64,000 nucleotides of DNA from Aquipseudomonas alcaligenes MRY13-0052 (GTDB lineage Bacteria > Pseudomonadota > Gammaproteobacteria > Pseudomonadales > Pseudomonadaceae): assembly GCA_000474255.1 (NCBI GenBank), contig BATO01000010.1, positions 1 through 64,000 of the forward strand. The letters run 5' to 3'. The position numbers and the translations under genes were made by a program. Under the pieces are notes generated by a model that worked only from the letters and a program-made list of their open reading frames with translations, did no database searches and was not told where the DNA came from. Below are positions 60,382-64,000 of the stretch, piece after piece; the first letter of the stretch is position 1; the number at the start of each line of letters is the position of its first letter.

Positions 60382-61197
60382 CTAGGGACGGCCTTTCAGC
60401 ACCTCGGCGGCCGTCGTGACATTGTGGGACAGGTGCAGCGGATTGATGGTTCCGATGATGGCGCTGCCGACGCCCGGGTGGCCGAAGATCAGCTCGAAGC
60501 TCGCCTTCACCGGGTCGACGCCGGCTCCCACACAGGCATGGCCGCTGGCCAGGCCCTTCTTGATCAGGATGCCCTTGGCGTGACTGGCAGCATAGTCCAG
60601 CACCGGCTTCTCGCCCTGTTCGGCGAGGTTGTAGGTGACCATGGCGCAGTCGCCGCGCTCCAGCGCCAGCAGGCCGCCTTCCACGGTCTTGCCGGAGAGG
60701 CCGAAGGCGCGGATCTTGCCCTCGCGCTTGAGCTCGGCGAGGGTCTCGTAGGCGCCGCTGTCCTGCAGGATGCGCAGGTCGTCACCGTCGGAATGCAGCA
60801 GCAGCAGGTCGATGTAATCGGTCTCCAGGCGCTTGAGGCTGCGCTCCACCGAGCGGCGCGTGTGCGCCGGACTGAAGTCGTGGCTGGACTGGCCCGCCTC
60901 GAACTCCTCGCCACTCTTGCTGACGATCACCCAGTCCTGGCGCTGGCCGCGCAGCAGCGGGCCGAGGCGTTCCTCGCTGCGGCCATAGGCCGGCGCGGTG
61001 TCGATCAGGTTGATGCCCAGCTCGCGGGCCAGGCCGATCAGGCGGCCGGCTTCGTCGTCATCGGGGATGGTGAAGCCGGACGGGTATTTGACGCCCTGGT
61101 CGCGACCCAGCTTGACGGTGCCCAGGCCCAGTGGCGAGACCACCAGGCCGGTGTCGCCCAGGGGGCGGTGCAGGCGATGCAGGCTGCTCTGGCTCAC
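60382..61197 (-). CDS. Aldo/keto reductase
   Basis: The GTG start at 61197 follows GGAGG with seven bases of spacing and overlaps the oxidoreductase stop as GTGA; the longer frame to 61572 is inside that gene. 271 residues of the (beta/alpha)8 AKR fold. The catalytic Asp/Tyr are in NLIDTAPAYGRSEERLG, Lys in VIVSKSG, then LLLLHSDG, and NADPH-binding SAIIGTINPLHL near the end. It follows the FAD oxidoreductase in a two-gene unit. Substrate not evident. Confidence 0.9.
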   Translation of the reverse strand: MSQSSLHRLHRPLGDTGLVVSPLGLGTVKLGRDQGVKYPSGFTIPDDDEAGRLIGLARELGINLIDTAPAYGRSEERLGPLLRGQRQDWVIVSKSGEEFEAGQSSHDFSPAHTRRSVERSLKRLETDYIDLLLLHSDGDDLRILQDSGAYETLAELKREGKIRAFGLSGKTVEGGLLALERGDCAMVTYNLAEQGEKPVLDYAASHAKGILIKKGLASGHACVGAGVDPVKASFELIFGHPGVGSAIIGTINPLHLSHNVTTAAEVLKGRP

Positions 61198-62366
61198 AGC
61201 AGTTCCTCCCATACCGGTTGCGCCAGGTTCGGGCGCGGCAGTTCGGGCAGGGGCGGCTGCTGGGTCGGTTGCACCCCGTCGCGCTCCAGGGCGGCGATCA
61301 CCCGGTCGGCGAAGTCCGGGGCCAGCGCCAGCTTGGTCGGCCAGCCCACCAGCAGGCGGCCCTGGTCGGCGAGGAAGGCATTGTCCGGGCGCACCAGGCC
61401 GGATTGGCTCGGTTCGGCGCGGTCCACCCGCAGGGTCGCCCACTGGGCCGCGGAAAGATCGATCCAGGGCAGCAGGTCGCGCAGTTCCTTCTCGGCGGCG
61501 GCGATCTGCTCGGCTTCGTTGCGCGCGACGCCATCGGCTTCGGCGATGTCGCCGCCCAGGTACCAGACCCACTGGCCATCGGCGGCAGGGTGGGTGGTGA
61601 CGGTGACGCGCGGCTTGGGGCCGCCACCGAGGCAGTGGGCGTAGAGCGGCTTCAGGCTGGGCGCCTTGACCATCACCATGTGCAGCGGGCGGCGCTGCAT
61701 GCCGGGCTGCTGGATGCCCAGGGCCTGCAGCAGCGCCTCGTTACCGGCGCCGGCACTGAGCACGATGCGCTGGGCGCGGATGGCGCGGCCATCGACCACC
61801 AGCCCGACGAGTTCGTCACCCTCGCGCAGCGGTTCGATGGCGTGCCCGGCCAGCAGGCCATCGCCGGCGAGGTCCGCCAGGCGTTGGATCAGGCTGGGGA
61901 CGTCGAGCACCAGTTCGGCGAGGCGATAGACCTTGCCCTTGAATTTCGGGTGTTGCAGCGCCGGGGGCAGGGCCTCGCCCTTGACCTGGTCGACGCGGCC
62001 GCGCACCGCCTTGCTGGCGAAGAAGCTGGTGATGTTGCCGGCCAGCGAGCCGGGCGACCACAGGTAATGGGCATCGGACAGCAGGCGCACCGGGCGCAGG
62101 TCCAGCTCGCCGTCACCGGCCAGGGCCTCGCGCCAGCGGCGGGGCATGTCGGCGATGGCTTCCGAGGCGCCGGTCAGCGCGCCGTGCAGGGCGTACTTGG
62201 CGCCGCCGTGGATGATGCCCTGGGACTTTACGCTCTGGCCGCCGCCGAGGCTGGCGTTCTCCACCAGCAGGGTGGAGTAGCACTGGCCGCGCAGGCGTGC
62301 GGCGAGCCAGAGACCGGCGACGCCGCCGCCGACGATGAGGACGTCGGTGCTGAGAACCTGGGACAT
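61194..62366 (-). CDS. FAD-dependent oxidoreductase (DAO/GlpD-like)
   Basis: 390 residues. The Rossmann dinucleotide-binding motif DVLIVGGGVAGLWLAARLRG lies at about 8-27, with a DAO-superfamily body including QGIIHGGAKYAL (about 49-60). The last glycine-rich FAD-contact segment is weaker than in typical DadA or GlpD. Some members oxidise amino acids or glycerol phosphate; nothing here decides which. It is the first gene of the pair with the aldo/keto reductase. Confidence 0.87.
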   Translation of the reverse strand: MSQVLSTDVLIVGGGVAGLWLAARLRGQCYSTLLVENASLGGGQSVKSQGIIHGGAKYALHGALTGASEAIADMPRRWREALAGDGELDLRPVRLLSDAHYLWSPGSLAGNITSFFASKAVRGRVDQVKGEALPPALQHPKFKGKVYRLAELVLDVPSLIQRLADLAGDGLLAGHAIEPLREGDELVGLVVDGRAIRAQRIVLSAGAGNEALLQALGIQQPGMQRRPLHMVMVKAPSLKPLYAHCLGGGPKPRVTVTTHPAADGQWVWYLGGDIAEADGVARNEAEQIAAAEKELRDLLPWIDLSAAQWATLRVDRAEPSQSGLVRPDNAFLADQGRLLVGWPTKLALAPDFADRVIAALERDGVQPTQQPPLPELPRPNLAQPVWEELL

Positions 62367-62431
62367 GGAAGCTGCCTCGAAGAAAACCGGCGCGCAGTAT
62401 AACGCGCGCCGTGAGGCGGGGCCGACGTGGA

Positions 62432-62764
62432 TCAGTGGCCGGTGCTGTTGGAGAACAGCTGGATCACCACCACGCCGGAAACGATCAGGCCCATGCCGAG
62501 CATGGCCGGGAGGTCCAGCTTCTGCTGGTAGAGGAAGACCGCGGCGATGCTCACCAGGACGATGCCCAGGCCCGCCCAGATCGCATAGGCGATGCCCACG
62601 GGAATGCTTTTCACCACCAGGCTGAGCATCCAGAAGGAGATGCTGTAGCCGATCACCACCAGCAGTAGCGGAACGGGTTTGCTGAAGCCGTCGAGGGCCT
62701 TCATCGAGGTGGTGGCGATCACTTCGGCGGTGATGGCGATGGCGAGGTACAGATAGCCGGTCAT
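62432..62764 (-). CDS. Small multidrug resistance (SMR) transporter, EmrE type
   Basis: The start at 62764 (MTGYLYLAIAI) has AAAGGAG upstream. 110 residues, four membrane helices. The essential glutamate is E14 in AITAEVIATTSMK, and the GIAYAIWAGLG (about 57-67) and IVSGVVVIQL segments are standard. It exports quaternary cations by proton antiport. The divergent LysR gene 86 bp away may regulate it. Confidence 0.93.
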   Translation of the reverse strand: MTGYLYLAIAITAEVIATTSMKALDGFSKPVPLLLVVIGYSISFWMLSLVVKSIPVGIAYAIWAGLGIVLVSIAAVFLYQQKLDLPAMLGMGLIVSGVVVIQLFSNSTGH

Positions 62765-62827
62765 GATGGTCTCCTTTGAAATCAGGCTGCCGATTCTAGT
62801 CATCTGGATGATGGGATAAAGTGATTA

Positions 62828-62848
62828 CCTATCTAAATAGGAGATAGG
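62828..62848. promoter_or_regulatory. Overlapping inverted repeats between the SMR and LysR genes
   Basis: CCTATC (62828-62833) pairs with GATAGG (62843-62848), and the inner CCTAT/ATAGG (62828-62832 with 62837-62841) forms a second palindrome. The site directly precedes the LysR ATG (and includes its ribosome-binding AGGAGATAGG region), so a bound protein would block both transcription and translation. Likely autoregulatory. Confidence 0.5.
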
Positions 62849-62850
62849 TC

Positions 62851-63735
62851 ATGCAGTGGAACCTGGAGCAGATCCGCCTGTTCGTCAGCGTCGCCGAGGG
62901 CCACTCGTTCTCATCGGCGGCGCGCCGGCTCAACCGCGTGCAGTCGGCGGTGAGCAGCGCCATCGCCCTACTGGAGGCCGATCTCGGCGTCACCCTGTTC
63001 GAGCGCAGCAGCGGGCGCCAGCCACGCCTGACGGTCGCGGGCAGCACCTTGCTGGAGGAGGCGCGGGAAGTGTTGCGCCAGTGCGAGCGCCTGGAGGGGC
63101 GCGCGCTGGGGCTGGTGCGCGGTGAGGAGGTGCGCCTGCGCCTGGCCCAGGACGAAGCCATGCCCTACCAGCCGGTGCTCGACAGCCTGGAGGCCCTGGC
63201 CCAGGCCTTCCCTCTGCTGGAGGTGCAACTGGCCAGCGGTGCCCAGGGCGATGTGGCGCGCAAGCTGCTGGAGCGCCGCGCCGACCTGGGCCTGCTGTTC
63301 CACCATGAGCAGATGCCCGAGGCACTGGAGCGCCAGCGCCTGGGCACCATCGAGATGGTCACCGTCTGTGGCGTCGGCCATCCCCTGGCGGGCGTCGGCC
63401 ATGTCGACCGCCGCGAGCTGGCCCGGCATCGCCAGTTGCTGATGGCGCCCCAGGACAGCCGCTACCCCGGCGGCGAGCAGCTCAGCCCGTCGATCTGGCG
63501 TACTGACAGCTTCTACACCATGGCCGAGCTGCTGATGCGCAACCTCGGTTGGGCCTGGCTGCCACGCCACGTGGTGCAGTACCCGACCTACCAGAACCAG
63601 CTGGTGGAGCTGAGCAGCGACTGGACGCCGCCGCCGCTGGTGGTGGAGCTGGTGTGCCGCCGCGACGAGGCGCTGGGTCCGGCGGCGCTGTGGCTGGCCG
63701 ACTGCTTCGCCGAGCACCTCAAGGCCGTCGGCTGA
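62851..63735 (+). CDS. LysR-type transcriptional regulator
   Basis: 294 residues. The N-terminal winged helix-turn-helix is LRLFVSVAEGHSFSSAARRL-like (residues 7-26), followed by QSAVSSAIALLEADLGVTLF, the linker helix and a periplasmic-binding-like effector domain (about 90-290). Divergent orientation to the SMR transporter suggests that it controls that gene as well as itself. Effector unknown. Confidence 0.92.
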   Translation: MQWNLEQIRLFVSVAEGHSFSSAARRLNRVQSAVSSAIALLEADLGVTLFERSSGRQPRLTVAGSTLLEEAREVLRQCERLEGRALGLVRGEEVRLRLAQDEAMPYQPVLDSLEALAQAFPLLEVQLASGAQGDVARKLLERRADLGLLFHHEQMPEALERQRLGTIEMVTVCGVGHPLAGVGHVDRRELARHRQLLMAPQDSRYPGGEQLSPSIWRTDSFYTMAELLMRNLGWAWLPRHVVQYPTYQNQLVELSSDWTPPPLVVELVCRRDEALGPAALWLADCFAEHLKAVG

Positions 63736-63768
63736 TCCCGGGCCCGTGCTCTGATAAGCTCCGCGCCC

Positions 63769-64000
63769 ATGAATCGCACCCTCTATACCCTGCTGTTCCA
63801 CCTCGGCCTGCCCCTCATCGCCCTGCGCCTGGCCTGGCGGGCCTGGCGCGCGCCGGCCTATGCCCGGCGCATCGCCGAGCGCTTCGCCTTCGGCCTGCCG
63901 CCCCTGCAACCGGGCGGCATCTGGGTCCACGCGGTATCCGTGGGCGAGAGCATCGCCGCGGCGCCAATGATCCGCGCCCTGCGCGAACGCGACCCGCAAC
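63769..64000 (+). CDS. waaA: 3-deoxy-D-manno-octulosonic acid transferase WaaA (5' part)
   Basis: The first 77 codons are visible; the frame leaves the window. MNRTLYTLLFHLGLPL is the membrane anchor of WaaA/KdtA, and IWVHAVSVGESIAAAPMIRALRE (about 48-70) contains the catalytic-base Glu and the acceptor-binding region. It transfers Kdo to lipid IVA. The ATG has no convincing ribosome-binding site; a -10-like TAAGCT (63755-63760) sits so close that the transcript may be nearly leaderless. Confidence 0.94.
   Translation, partial: MNRTLYTLLFHLGLPLIALRLAWRAWRAPAYARRIAERFAFGLPPLQPGGIWVHAVSVGESIAAAPMIRALRERDPQ

Overview
The window is a chromosomal segment of a high-GC pseudomonad. From about position 6,400 to the right edge, the gene order follows the Pseudomonas aeruginosa PAO1 block PA5028 to PA4988 as I remember it (orphan parA, universal stress protein, thioesterase, metY, tauE-like exporter, selO, mscK, nhaP2, acyl-CoA dehydrogenase, rlmJ, msrA, dipA, aceFE, glnE, ilvE, waaF-waaC-waaG-waaP, msbA, hldE, waaA). 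No database was searched, so the species is not assigned. No rRNA, tRNA, IS transposase, prophage or CRISPR array is visible.

Left edge (1-6184, minus strand): the promoter-proximal part of an aryl-polyene-type (APE) lipid gene cluster. It encodes a ketoacyl-synthase-like protein, a PlsC-type acyltransferase, two acyl carrier proteins, a COG4648-like membrane protein, a fused acyl-ACP ligase/hot-dog dehydratase, a GT2 glycosyltransferase and an LpxL-like acyltransferase cut by the window edge. Almost all junctions overlap. The exception is a 405-bp gap holding a dispersed repeat. The rest of the pathway (other ketosynthases, reductase, export) must lie beyond position 1.

6438-36182: mainly housekeeping genes. 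These cover redox and sulfur metabolism (trxC, metY, sulfite exporter-like protein, msrA), ion and osmotic homeostasis (mscK, nhaP2), c-di-GMP degradation (dipA), rRNA methylation (rlmJ), pyruvate dehydrogenase (aceE-aceF) and nitrogen control (glnE). Several intergenic regions carry 7-bp repeat arrays that often include a gene's stop codon. One of these arrays is a canonical G-quadruplex motif. A pair of palindromic operators separates aceE from glnE, and a 140-bp MITE-like element sits directly behind glnE.

36370-56743 is the LPS core and lipid A-core export region: ilvE, heptosyltransferases WaaF and WaaC, WaaG, four consecutive kinase-fold genes, a carbamoyltransferase, three glycosyltransferases, and a convergent pair (kinase-like gene and O-antigen ligase waaL). 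The flippase msbA, a Mig-14-like protein, a DnpA-like de-N-acetylase and hldE follow. The glycosyltransferase-waaL part looks compositionally different from its surroundings. The right end (56861-64000) has two acyl-CoA dehydrogenases, an unknown protein, an aldo/keto reductase, a FAD oxidoreductase, an SMR transporter with a LysR regulator, and the start of waaA.

Two genes (msrA at its 3' end, and the small secreted protein at 27954-28490 at its 5' end) look as if they lack one base in a homopolymer. These are either sequencing errors or real frameshifts.
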